Part shown: piece by piece, positions 1 through 6,129 of the stretch | How positions within the stretch are numbered: position 1 is the stretch's first letter | How the letters are laid out: every line of letters starts with the position of its first letter | The notes under the pieces: model-generated | What the model was told of the DNA's origin: nothing | Seen by the model: only the letters and a program-made list of their open reading frames with translations | The model's database searches: none | Made by a program: the position numbers and the translations under genes | From: JALZHR01 sp036389695 | GTDB taxonomy: Bacteria > Acidobacteriota > Blastocatellia > Pyrinomonadales > Pyrinomonadaceae | Assembly (NCBI GenBank): GCA_036389695.1 | Contig: DASVWG010000388.1 | Span: forward strand, 1 to 7,113 | Direction: 5' to 3' | DNA length: 7,113 nucleotides

Positions 1-9
1 TGAATTCGG

Positions 10-53
10 GATGAATAAATTGCTATTCATCGTTCCGCGTTCATCGTTCATCG
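10..53. repeat. Heptamer array with small hairpin
   Basis: Positions 26-53 hold four 7-base units in a row: TTCATCG, TTCCGCG, TTCATCG, TTCATCG; the second is degenerate. Just before it, GATGAATA (10-17) and TATTCATC (24-31) form a perfect 8-bp stem with a 6-nt loop. The array resembles the other 7-bp arrays in this window in period but not in sequence. The window edge may cut off a longer partner arm. Function unknown; it could belong to the 3' end of an unseen upstream gene. Confidence 0.6.
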
Positions 54-58
54 TTTCA

Positions 59-91
59 AACACGCTCCATCACTGTCGCGTTTCTGCCTTT
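59..91 (+). repeat. 33-nt promoter-proximal repeat, copy A
   Basis: This element begins AACACGCTCCATCAC and ends TTTCTGCCTTT. It differs at a single position from the copy at 3287-3319 (minus strand) and by one substitution plus one inserted base from the copy at 3350-3383. Like those copies, it points in the direction of the gene downstream and lies ahead of a TATAAT-like box. It ends 12 nt before that box and 45 nt before the beta-lactamase start. It may be an activator or sigma-factor contact region, or a dispersed repeat that happens to carry promoter parts. Confidence 0.8.
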
Positions 92-103
92 GTGTTTGTA
101 AAA

Positions 104-109
104 TATAAT
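104..109 (+). promoter_or_regulatory. Putative -10 box of beta-lactamase gene
   Basis: A perfect TATAAT hexamer lies 27 nt upstream of the beta-lactamase ATG, a suitable distance for a short leader. At a 17-nt spacer the -35 position would be TTTCTG (81-86), inside the 33-nt repeat; this is a poor match to TTGACA, so the repeat may supply a different recognition element. Confidence 0.5.
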
Positions 110-136
110 TGCGCTCAAACGGGCGGGAGATAGAAG

Positions 137-1105
137 ATGAAAACAACATTGTCACGAAATTTACATTTATTCCTGTTTATTATTATTTGCCTGAGCGTCA
201 ATTCCGGATGCGATAAAGTCAAAAATGAAAATCCGGTAGACGCGCCGGCGCAAGCGGTGACGCCCGAAGTTAAAAATACGGCGAAAGGTGCGCTGCAAAA
301 ACGAATTGAAGAAATAGCCGCCGGCGCACAGGGAAAAGTCGGGGTCGCGGCTTTCGTTTTGGAAACCGGCGAAGCGTTCGGCTTAAACGAAAACGAGCAT
401 TTCCCGATGCAGAGCGTTTATAAATTTCCCATCGCGATGGCGGTTTTGAAACAGGTCGAGCAGGGAAATCTGAAGCTGGAGCAAAAGATACGCATCGAAA
501 AAAGCGATTTGGTTCCGCAACAGCTTCGCAGCCCGATTCGCGACCGCTTCCCGCAGGGAACGGAAATGAGTCTGACCGATATTTTGAAATATTCCGTGTC
601 CGACAGCGACGGCACGGCTTGCGATGTGCTGCTGAAAACCGTCGGCGGCGCGGACGCGGTGACGAAATATCTGCGCGACGTCGGCGTCAGAGACATCGTC
701 GTCGCCACGACCGAAAAAGCGATGTCGCAGGACGAAGCGGTGCAGTATCAAAACTGGAGTTCGCCGCAAGCGACCAACGATTTATTGCGCCTGCTGCACG
801 CGGGCGGCGTGCTTTCGGCAAGCAATCGCGCCTTGCTTCTGCAATGGATGACGGAAACGCCGACGAGCGCGAAACGCATTAAAGGCTTGCTGCCCGCCGG
901 AACCGTCGTGGCACATAAAACCGGCACTTCCAATACTTTCGACGGCTTGACGCGCGCGACAAACGATGTCGGACTCGTCACTCTGCCGAACGGAAAACAT
1001 CTGGCGGTTTCAATTTTTGTTTCCGATTCGAAAGCTGACGGGACGACGCGCGAAGAAGTGATAGCGAAAATAACGCGGGCGATTTGGGATGAATTCGTTA
1101 AATAA
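137..1105 (+). CDS. bla: Class A (subclass A2-like) beta-lactamase, exported
   Basis: This is a serine beta-lactamase of 322 residues that should hydrolyse beta-lactam rings in the periplasm. A hydrophobic N-terminal segment (residues 9-21) is followed by Cys25. The sequence before it (VNSG) is a poor lipobox, so it may be a lipoprotein or a type I signal-peptide substrate. The active-site motifs are present: SVYK (Ser93, Lys96), SDG (157-159, where most class A enzymes have SDN), Glu193 as the likely general base (Glu166 in standard numbering), and KTGT (261-264). The YQNW segment after Glu193 and the ACD after the SDG motif resemble the PER/VEB/CfxA group rather than TEM/SHV. The start is supported by GGGAG at 125-129, 7 nt upstream. 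The gene stands alone and is convergent with the M13 peptidase. No regulator gene is adjacent, and the window shows no mobile element to suggest recent acquisition. The class assignment is firm; substrate range cannot be read from sequence. Confidence 0.93.
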   Translation: MKTTLSRNLHLFLFIIICLSVNSGCDKVKNENPVDAPAQAVTPEVKNTAKGALQKRIEEIAAGAQGKVGVAAFVLETGEAFGLNENEHFPMQSVYKFPIAMAVLKQVEQGNLKLEQKIRIEKSDLVPQQLRSPIRDRFPQGTEMSLTDILKYSVSDSDGTACDVLLKTVGGADAVTKYLRDVGVRDIVVATTEKAMSQDEAVQYQNWSSPQATNDLLRLLHAGGVLSASNRALLLQWMTETPTSAKRIKGLLPAGTVVAHKTGTSNTFDGLTRATNDVGLVTLPNGKHLAVSIFVSDSKADGTTREEVIAKITRAIWDEFVK

Positions 1106-1109
1106 ATTT

Positions 1110-1183
1110 AGTGGTAAACGGTAAACGGTAAGTGGTAAGTTCGGTTTTTTGAAACTGTAACTTACCACTTACCGTTTACCACT
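1110..1183. terminator. Bidirectional hairpin built of 7-bp units
   Basis: The left arm (1111-1138) is four heptamers: GTGGTAA, ACGGTAA, ACGGTAA, GTGGTAA. The right arm (1162-1182) is three: TTACCAC, TTACCGT, TTACCAC. The arms pair almost fully if one left heptamer bulges out, with a loop at about 1142-1158 that contains TTTTTT. The hairpin occupies nearly all of the 86-bp gap between two convergent stop codons, and TTTTT follows the right arm at 1183-1187. It probably ends transcription from both sides, although the loop and repeat structure are unusual for a simple terminator. Confidence 0.65.
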
Positions 1184-1191
1184 TTTTCAGC

Positions 1192-3210
1192 TTACCAGAG
1201 CAGACACGCGTCCGTTCTAACCATTTTATCGCCCGATTTGCAGCCGAAGGCTTGCGCGAACTGCGGCATATTCGAGAGCGGACCGTTGACGCGCCAGCGC
1301 GGCAGCGAGTGCGAGTTTGTTTTCACCTGCAAAATCTCGGCTTCGGGCGTGTATTTGCCCGCCCAGACCTGCGCCCAGCCGAGAAAAAATCTCTGTTCCG
1401 GCGTAAAGCCGTCGATATTCGCCGGACGCGGTTTGCCTTCCAGAGACTTTTTGTAAGCCTCGTAGGCAATCGTCAAACCCGCAAAATCGCCGATGTTTTC
1501 GCCGAGCGTCAAGCTGCCGTTGATGAATAGCTTCGGCTGAACTTCGTATTCGTTGAATTGTTTGACGATGCACGAGGCGCGTTCTTCAAATTTAGCGCGG
1601 TCTTCCTTCGTCCACCACATTTTCAGATTTCCTTCGGCGTCGAAACGGCTGCCCGAATCGTCGAAACCGTGCGAGATTTCGTGCCCGATGACCGCGCCGA
1701 TAGCGCCGTAATTTATCGCGTCGTCAGCCGCCGAATTGAAGAATGGCGGCTGCAAAATTCCGGCGGGAAACGTGATGTCATTGTTCACGCCCGAATACGA
1801 AGCGTTGACGGTCGGCGGCGTAAAGCCCCAGCGCCCGCGGTCGACCGGCTGGTTAATATCCAGAAGATTGCGGCGCACGCGAAACTGGTCTGAGCGGAAA
1901 AGGTTTGCCGCATAGGAATCGCGCGAGACGGTTAAGCCTTCGTAACCGCGCAGCTTATCGGGCGAGCCGATTTTGCGCTTGAAGCTCGCGATTTTCGCCT
2001 GCGCCTGTTTTTTCGTTTCCGGACTCATCCAGTCCAGCTTGTTGACGCGTTCTTTCATCGCCGCCAGAAGATTGTCAATCAACTCGTTCATCCGCGCTCT
2101 GGATTCGGGCGTGAAAGCTTTTTTGATGTATTCCTGCCCGAGCGCTTCGCCGAGATTGCTGTCCACGGCGTTGACGCAGGTTTTCCAGCGCGGCTGTTTT
2201 TCTTTCGTGCCGCTTAAATATCTGGAATAAAAATTAAAATTCTCGTCGGCGAAAGCTTTCGAGAGCGCCGGCGCGGCTGAGTTTATCGTCATCCAGCGCA
2301 GATAAGTTTTCCAGTCTTCGAGCGGAACTTCGCGGAGCATCGCGTTGAGCTCCCTGAAAAAAATCGGCTGTCCGAGATTGATTTCCGTGACCGCCGGAAC
2401 ATTGCGCGTCGTCATATAATTCGCCCACGAAAAATTCGGCGTGATTTCCTGCGCCGCCGTCACGGCGATTTTGTTGTAGCGATTGTCGGGATTGCGCAGC
2501 TCGACCTGCGGCATCGCCGCGACCGCCAGACGCGTCTGGATGTTCATCACGGTTTGCGCGTTTACCGTCGCTGTCGCCGGTTCGTCGCCGAGCAGACGAA
2601 ACATATTCGTCATATATTCAGTGAACTTCCAGCGCGTTTCCTGCGATTTCGCGTCGCTTTGCAGATAATAATCGCGGTTCGGCAGGCTCAAGCCGCCCTG
2701 CCCGGCGTTGACGATGACCATCGACGAATTTTTCAAATCCGCGCCGCCGCTGAAGCTGAAAAGCGCGGGAAAGCCCGTGTTGTGCATCTGCGCGATTTGC
2801 CGCGACAAATCTTCGACTGATTTGATTGCGTTGATTTGTTTGAAATACGGCTCGAGCGTCGATGCGCCCGCTTTTTCGATTGCCGCTTCGTCCATACACG
2901 CGGCGTAAAAATCGCCGATAAGCTGCGTGTTGCTGCCCTTCGGCGCATTGGCTTTGGCGGCGCTTTCCAGAATTTCCCGCAGCGTCGCCGTATTATTGTC
3001 GCGCAGGATGTTGAAAGTTCCCCAACTGGATTGCGAGGCTGGAATTTCCGTATTTTTCAGCCACGTTCCGTTGGCGTATTGAAAAAAATCCATGCAAGCG
3101 TCGGTCGAAGTGTCCATCCGGCTCGTATCGAAGCCTTTGCTCTGCGCCAGCGTCGCCGCGCACACCGACAAAAGGACAATCAAAGCCGTCATAAAACGAA
3201 GAATTCGCAT
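1192..3210 (-). CDS. Secreted M13-family zinc metallopeptidase (PepO/neprilysin-like)
   Basis: This is a zinc endopeptidase of 672 residues from the chosen start, the usual length for bacterial M13 enzymes, which cleave peptides in the periplasm or outside the cell. The N-terminus is a signal peptide with a hydrophobic core at about residues 8-19 and likely cleavage after TLA (20-22). Catalytic features: HEISH (510-514, zinc ligands His510 and His514, base Glu511), ENIGD (571-575, third ligand Glu571, with Asp575), and a NASY segment (469-472) matching the NAxY substrate-binding motif. FPAGILQPPFF (481-491) follows, and the protein ends CLLW, the family's usual Cys-x-x-Trp tail. The frame stays open upstream to 3285, but the ATG at 3208-3210 is preferred: a GAGGAGA ribosome-binding site lies at 3217-3223 and the signal peptide begins there. 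The gene is convergent with the beta-lactamase and divergent from the small membrane protein. The physiological substrate is unknown. Confidence 0.95.
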   Translation of the reverse strand: MRILRFMTALIVLLSVCAATLAQSKGFDTSRMDTSTDACMDFFQYANGTWLKNTEIPASQSSWGTFNILRDNNTATLREILESAAKANAPKGSNTQLIGDFYAACMDEAAIEKAGASTLEPYFKQINAIKSVEDLSRQIAQMHNTGFPALFSFSGGADLKNSSMVIVNAGQGGLSLPNRDYYLQSDAKSQETRWKFTEYMTNMFRLLGDEPATATVNAQTVMNIQTRLAVAAMPQVELRNPDNRYNKIAVTAAQEITPNFSWANYMTTRNVPAVTEINLGQPIFFRELNAMLREVPLEDWKTYLRWMTINSAAPALSKAFADENFNFYSRYLSGTKEKQPRWKTCVNAVDSNLGEALGQEYIKKAFTPESRARMNELIDNLLAAMKERVNKLDWMSPETKKQAQAKIASFKRKIGSPDKLRGYEGLTVSRDSYAANLFRSDQFRVRRNLLDINQPVDRGRWGFTPPTVNASYSGVNNDITFPAGILQPPFFNSAADDAINYGAIGAVIGHEISHGFDDSGSRFDAEGNLKMWWTKEDRAKFEERASCIVKQFNEYEVQPKLFINGSLTLGENIGDFAGLTIAYEAYKKSLEGKPRPANIDGFTPEQRFFLGWAQVWAGKYTPEAEILQVKTNSHSLPRWRVNGPLSNMPQFAQAFGCKSGDKMVRTDACLLW

Positions 3211-3252
3211 TTTCTGTCTCCTCTTGGATTTTGGAAGATTTGTTGTAGTTAA

Positions 3253-3258
3253 AGTATA
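3253..3258 (-). promoter_or_regulatory. Putative -10 box of the M13 peptidase gene
   Basis: TATACT on the minus strand lies 42 nt upstream of the peptidase ATG. With a 17-nt spacer the -35 position reads TTACGT (3276-3281), a weak match. The 33-nt repeat copy C lies further upstream, ending 28 nt before this box. Confidence 0.4.
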
Positions 3259-3286
3259 CGAAAAAAGTTTCAAAAACGTAATCAAT

Positions 3287-3319
3287 AAAGGCGGAAACGC
3301 GACAGTGATGGAGCGTGTT
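3287..3319 (-). repeat. 33-nt promoter-proximal repeat, copy C
   Basis: Read on the minus strand, this copy matches copy A (59-91) at 32 of 33 positions; the only change is TTTCC for TTTCT near the end. It points toward the M13 peptidase gene and ends 76 nt before its start codon. With copy B it forms an inverted pair separated by 30 nt (3320-3349), so a transcript or a cruciform across 3287-3383 could form a near-perfect stem of about 33 bp. Confidence 0.85.
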
Positions 3320-3349
3320 AAAACTTAACCTCTCGAATCTCTGAACTAA

Positions 3350-3383
3350 AACACGCTCCATCACCGCTCGCGTTTCTGCCTTT
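3350..3383 (+). repeat. 33-nt promoter-proximal repeat, copy B
   Basis: Same family as copies A and C, with CACCGCTCGCG in place of CACTGTCGCG in the middle, making it 34 nt long. It points toward the small membrane-protein gene, ends 22 nt before a TATAAT box and 79 nt before the start codon. The similarity to copy A continues loosely past the element (TTTGCGTTTTG here, TTTGTGTTTG there). Confidence 0.85.
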
Positions 3384-3405
3384 GCGTTTTGCATTTCCTC
3401 ACGTC

Positions 3406-3411
3406 TATAAT
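3406..3411 (+). promoter_or_regulatory. Putative -10 box of the small membrane-protein gene
   Basis: A perfect TATAAT lies 51 nt upstream of the ATG at 3463. TTGCGT (3382-3387) sits at an 18-nt spacer and straddles the end of repeat copy B; it keeps the TTG of a -35 consensus but little else. Confidence 0.5.
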
Positions 3412-3462
3412 CACGGCACGAACAAGCGCAGTCGGGAAAAATCGTGTTTGCGAAGGTGAAAA

Positions 3463-3903
3463 ATGTCCGGTTCTGTCAGGGAATGGATAATCGTTTTGAT
3501 TTTCCTGGTCGCCGTCATCGGAATGACGATTTTCGAAGCCTTTTTGATAAAAAACAAAGGCTGGACGAGTTTCGGGCGTTCGCTGGCGTTTTCCGCTTTG
3601 ACGAATTTTATCGGTTTTGCGGTCGGCTGGTTCGTGATTTTTGTCGTCTTCGGCGTCGTTTTCGCGATGGCTTGGGACGGCTCGCTCGAAAAATTTCCGC
3701 TCAAAGATTACGGCATCGGCGCGTTTCTCGTTTTCGGAATTTTGTTTTTTCCGTTGTTTCTGATGCTTTGCAAGCGTCTGTTTCTAAAATTATTTAAAAT
3801 TCAGACGGGACGAGCCGCCTGGCTTTTCTCGCTCGTCAGCGCGTTTGCCGTGCTTATAATTTCACACGGCGTGCCGCTTTTCGCCGCGTTTTTGTTGTAT
3901 TAA
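3463..3903 (+). CDS. Small four-helix membrane protein of unknown function
   Basis: I do not recognise this 146-residue protein. It is strongly hydrophobic, with likely membrane helices at about residues 8-28, 41-68, 84-103 and 119-145. The second is long and contains several Gly and Phe residues. Charged residues cluster between helices (KNKGW at 30-34, a CKRLFLKLFK segment at 103-112), and by the positive-inside rule both would place these loops in the cytoplasm only if the topology is unusual, so orientation is uncertain. There is no signal peptide beyond the first helix, no cysteine pair and no visible catalytic motif. The start is supported by AAGGTG at 3453-3458. It is divergent from the M13 peptidase and is followed by a hairpin terminator, so it may be a single-gene unit or may feed readthrough into selB. 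That it is a real gene is likely from its regular hydrophobic pattern, promoter box and ribosome-binding site. Confidence 0.8.
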   Translation: MSGSVREWIIVLIFLVAVIGMTIFEAFLIKNKGWTSFGRSLAFSALTNFIGFAVGWFVIFVVFGVVFAMAWDGSLEKFPLKDYGIGAFLVFGILFFPLFLMLCKRLFLKLFKIQTGRAAWLFSLVSAFAVLIISHGVPLFAAFLLY

Positions 3904-3972
3904 ATCAACTGCTGCTCTGTCGTTGCGACAATTTTATCTATTCAGGTCACGCAATAAATTAGATTTCAACGA

Positions 3973-4029
3973 TAAAGTCCAAAGCCGCGCCTGCTTTACA
4001 CGATGCGGCTTTGGACTTTAAACTTTTTT
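3973..4029 (+). terminator. Strong hairpin plus U-run directly ahead of selB
   Basis: Positions 3973-3988 and 4005-4020 are perfect inverted complements (16 bp, left arm TAAAGTCCAAAGCCGC) around a 16-nt loop. Six T residues follow at 4024-4029, giving the form of an intrinsic terminator for the small membrane-protein gene. The selB ATG is only 9 nt beyond the T-run, leaving no room for a separate promoter. The hairpin may therefore also act as a leader attenuator of selB. Confidence 0.75.
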
Positions 4030-4038
4030 CAAGCCTTT

Positions 4039-5964
4039 ATGGACATAATCGTCGGCACAGCCGGTCACATCGACCACGGAAAAACTTCGCTCGTGCGGGC
4101 TCTAACGGGCGTCGATGCCGACCGTCTGCCGGAAGAAAAACGGCGCGGCATCACGATTGATCTGGGCTTTGCCGAACTGGATTTGGGCGACGTGCGCATC
4201 GGCTTCGTCGATGTTCCGGGACACGAAAAATTCGTCAAAAATATGCTGGCGGGCGCGTCGGGAATCGATTTGCTCGCGTTGGTCATCGCGGCGGACGAGG
4301 GCGTGATGCCGCAGACGCGCGAGCATTTCGACATCTGCCGCCTGCTGGAAACGAAAACCGGCTTAATTGTTCTGACGAAAACGGATATGGTCGATGCCGA
4401 GCTGCTCGAGCTTGTCCGTCTCGACGCGCGCGAACTGGTCGAAAATTCCTTTCTCGAAAACGCGCCGCTCGTCGCCGTCAGCTCCAAAACCGGCGCCGGT
4501 CTCGACGAGCTGAAAGAAGCCTTCAAAAATCTCGCCGCCGGGATTCCCGCGCGAAAAAACGAAGCGGTCACGCGTTTGCCGATTGACCGTTCTTTTACGA
4601 TGAAAGGCTTCGGCGCGGTCGTCACCGGAACTTTAATTTCCGGCGAAATCAGCGAAGGCGACGAGCTGGAAATCCTGCCTTTAAAAAGAAAAGTTCGCGT
4701 GCGCGGGCTGCAAACTCACGGAAAAGCGGTGAAAACCGCGCGCGCCGGACAACGCGCCGCCGTCAATTTAGGCGGCGTCGAGCACTCGGAAATCGAGCGC
4801 GGAATGGTTTTGTGCGAAAAGGACGCACTTGCTCCGACGCAGATTTTCGACGCGGAAATCGAAGTTTTGAAAGATGCCAAACGCGCTCTGAAATCGCGCC
4901 AGCGCGTCCGCGTTCATCTCGGCACAATCGAGGCTTTAGCCAGAATTCAGGTTTTAAACGAAGCGGGCGAAATCGCGGCGGGCGCGAAAGATTTCGCGCA
5001 ACTCCGGCTCGAAACGCCCGTCGCGACGATTCCCGCCGAGCGTTTTATCATCCGCAGTTATTCGCCGCAGGTGACCGTCGCGGGCGGTCGCGTTTTGGAC
5101 GCGCAAGCCGTCAGACACCGCCGCAAAGACACGGAAAACGCGCGCCGCGTGCTGCAAAATTTAATCGAAGCCGAAAACGCGGGCGACAAAGCGCGGCAGC
5201 TCAAAATTTATCTCGAAACGGCGGGCGCGGGCGGCGCTGATTTTAACGATTTGCAGTCGCGAACGGGCTGGCGCGAAAGCGTTTTGCGCAAAGCTCTGGC
5301 GGAAAATACGGAGAAAAAAGCGGTCGTCGAAGCCGCCGGTTTTTATCTGGCGCGAACGCCGTTTGAAAATCTGAAAGCGAAAACTTTAGCGGAAATCGAA
5401 GCGCATCATCGCCGCGAGCCGCTTTCGAAAGGCATCGGGCGCGAAACGCTGCGCGAAAAAATCTTTGCGCGCCTTCCTCTGGAAATTTTCAAAACGGTTC
5501 TCGCAGCTCTGGAAAAAGAAGAAAAAATCGCGGCGGAAAAAGATTCGGTGCGCGCCGTCGCGCATAACCTGGAATTGTCCGCCGAAGAAAAAATCCTGCG
5601 CGAAAGGCTGGAAAAAATTTACGCTCGGGCGCGATTGGAAGTCCCGGTGCTGGACGCGGCGCTCGACGAAGCCGTGCGCGGCACAAAGCTCGACCGGCGG
5701 CAGGCGCGCAAAGTTTTTCAGCTTTTTCTGAACGCTTCGGAGATTGTCAAAGTCACGGAAGATTTTTATTTCCGCCGCGATGCGCTCGACGAATTGATTA
5801 ACAAATTGAAAGCTTACGCCGCCGAGACTCCGGACAGATTAATCGACGTCGCGACGTTTAAAGAAATCGCCGGAATCTCGCGCAAATACGCGATTCCGCT
5901 GCTCGAATATTTCGACCGCGAAAAAAGGACGCGCCGCGCGGGCGATAAACGCTTGATTCTTTGA
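4039..5964 (+). CDS. selB: Selenocysteine-specific translation elongation factor SelB
   Basis: This 641-residue GTPase delivers selenocysteinyl-tRNA to the ribosome at UGA codons that carry a SECIS hairpin. The EF-Tu-like G domain shows GHIDHGKT (9-16, P-loop), RRGITID (35-41, switch I), DVPGHE (58-63), TKTD (113-116, the SelB variant of NKxD) and SSK (148-150). Beta-barrel domains 2 and 3 follow at about 175-350. Residues from about 360 to the end fit the winged-helix repeats that bind SECIS RNA, ending with SRKYAIPLLEYFDR (614-627) and RRAGDKRLIL, a characteristic SelB tail. The frame is open back to an ATG at 4003, but that start lies inside the terminator stem and adds 12 residues foreign to the family, so 4039 is chosen. 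No clear Shine-Dalgarno sequence precedes 4039. The stop is a tandem TGA-TAA. SelA, SelD and tRNA-Sec genes are not in the window, so a working selenocysteine pathway is inferred, not shown. Confidence 0.95.
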   Translation: MDIIVGTAGHIDHGKTSLVRALTGVDADRLPEEKRRGITIDLGFAELDLGDVRIGFVDVPGHEKFVKNMLAGASGIDLLALVIAADEGVMPQTREHFDICRLLETKTGLIVLTKTDMVDAELLELVRLDARELVENSFLENAPLVAVSSKTGAGLDELKEAFKNLAAGIPARKNEAVTRLPIDRSFTMKGFGAVVTGTLISGEISEGDELEILPLKRKVRVRGLQTHGKAVKTARAGQRAAVNLGGVEHSEIERGMVLCEKDALAPTQIFDAEIEVLKDAKRALKSRQRVRVHLGTIEALARIQVLNEAGEIAAGAKDFAQLRLETPVATIPAERFIIRSYSPQVTVAGGRVLDAQAVRHRRKDTENARRVLQNLIEAENAGDKARQLKIYLETAGAGGADFNDLQSRTGWRESVLRKALAENTEKKAVVEAAGFYLARTPFENLKAKTLAEIEAHHRREPLSKGIGRETLREKIFARLPLEIFKTVLAALEKEEKIAAEKDSVRAVAHNLELSAEEKILRERLEKIYARARLEVPVLDAALDEAVRGTKLDRRQARKVFQLFLNASEIVKVTEDFYFRRDALDELINKLKAYAAETPDRLIDVATFKEIAGISRKYAIPLLEYFDREKRTRRAGDKRLIL

Positions 5965-5976
5965 TAAGAAGAATTA

Positions 5977-6104
5977 ACAGGGATGATGGGGATGAAGGAG
6001 ATGGAAAACAATTTGAGATTTGAGATTTGAAATTTGAAATAAATCGTAAGCTCTGCTTGCTTATCCCTGTCAATCCCCTTTATCCCTGTAAATTTCTTTT
6101 TTTA
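5977..6104 (+). terminator. Imperfect long-range hairpin with U-run after selB
   Basis: ACAGGGAT (5977-5984) pairs with ATCCCTGT (6082-6089), and after a 3x3 internal loop GGGGAT (5988-5993) pairs with ATCCCC (6073-6078). A second ATCCCTGT at 6063-6070 could compete for the left arm. A T-rich run follows at about 6097-6103. The 79-nt loop contains the heptamer array at 6011-6038. It could end selB transcription, but the large loop makes this less certain than for the other hairpins. Confidence 0.4.
6011..6038. repeat. Heptamer array ATTTGAR x4
   Basis: Four exact 7-base units in a row: ATTTGAG, ATTTGAG, ATTTGAA, ATTTGAA. No complementary arm is present nearby, unlike the arrays at 1111-1182 and 6749-6876. 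The unit is close to the TTTTGAA/TTCAAAA units found inside the palindrome at 6748-6877. Confidence 0.8.
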
Positions 6105-6129
6105 TCTTTTCGTGTCGTTGTTTTGAATA

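Noticed and set aside
3211..3285. N-terminal extension of the M13 peptidase to 3285
   Set aside because: It would bury the signal peptide 25 residues inside the protein and ignore the strong GAGGAGA site just upstream of 3210. The -10 candidate also lies in this stretch.
3444..3797. Arg/Phe-rich open frame overlapping the small membrane-protein gene
   Set aside because: The frame at 3463-3903 has a clear four-helix pattern and a ribosome-binding site. The overlapping frame has neither.
3918..3937. Small hairpin TGTCG-TTG-CGACA followed by ATTTTAT as a terminator
   Set aside because: The stem is only 5 bp and the tail is not a clean T-run; the hairpin at 3973-4020 is a far better terminator for the same gene.
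4003..4038. An upstream ATG that would extend SelB by 12 residues
   Set aside because: The extension lies inside the terminator stem and loop, has no ribosome-binding site, and the SelB family normally begins directly with the strand before the P-loop, as the start at 4039 does.
3904..4038. tRNA-Sec (selC) gene ahead of selB
   Set aside because: The 135-bp gap contains a perfect simple hairpin but no cloverleaf, no long variable arm and no T-arm GTTCRA motif.
4065..4625. A 186-codon open frame antisense to the selB G domain
   Set aside because: It lies fully within selB, is rich in Ser, Arg and Ala as expected for an antisense shadow, and has no recognisable motif. selB itself is certain.
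4812..5240. A 142-codon Arg-rich open frame in another forward frame of selB
   Set aside because: Low-complexity Arg/Ser/Ala composition follows from the codon pattern of selB. There is no family resemblance.
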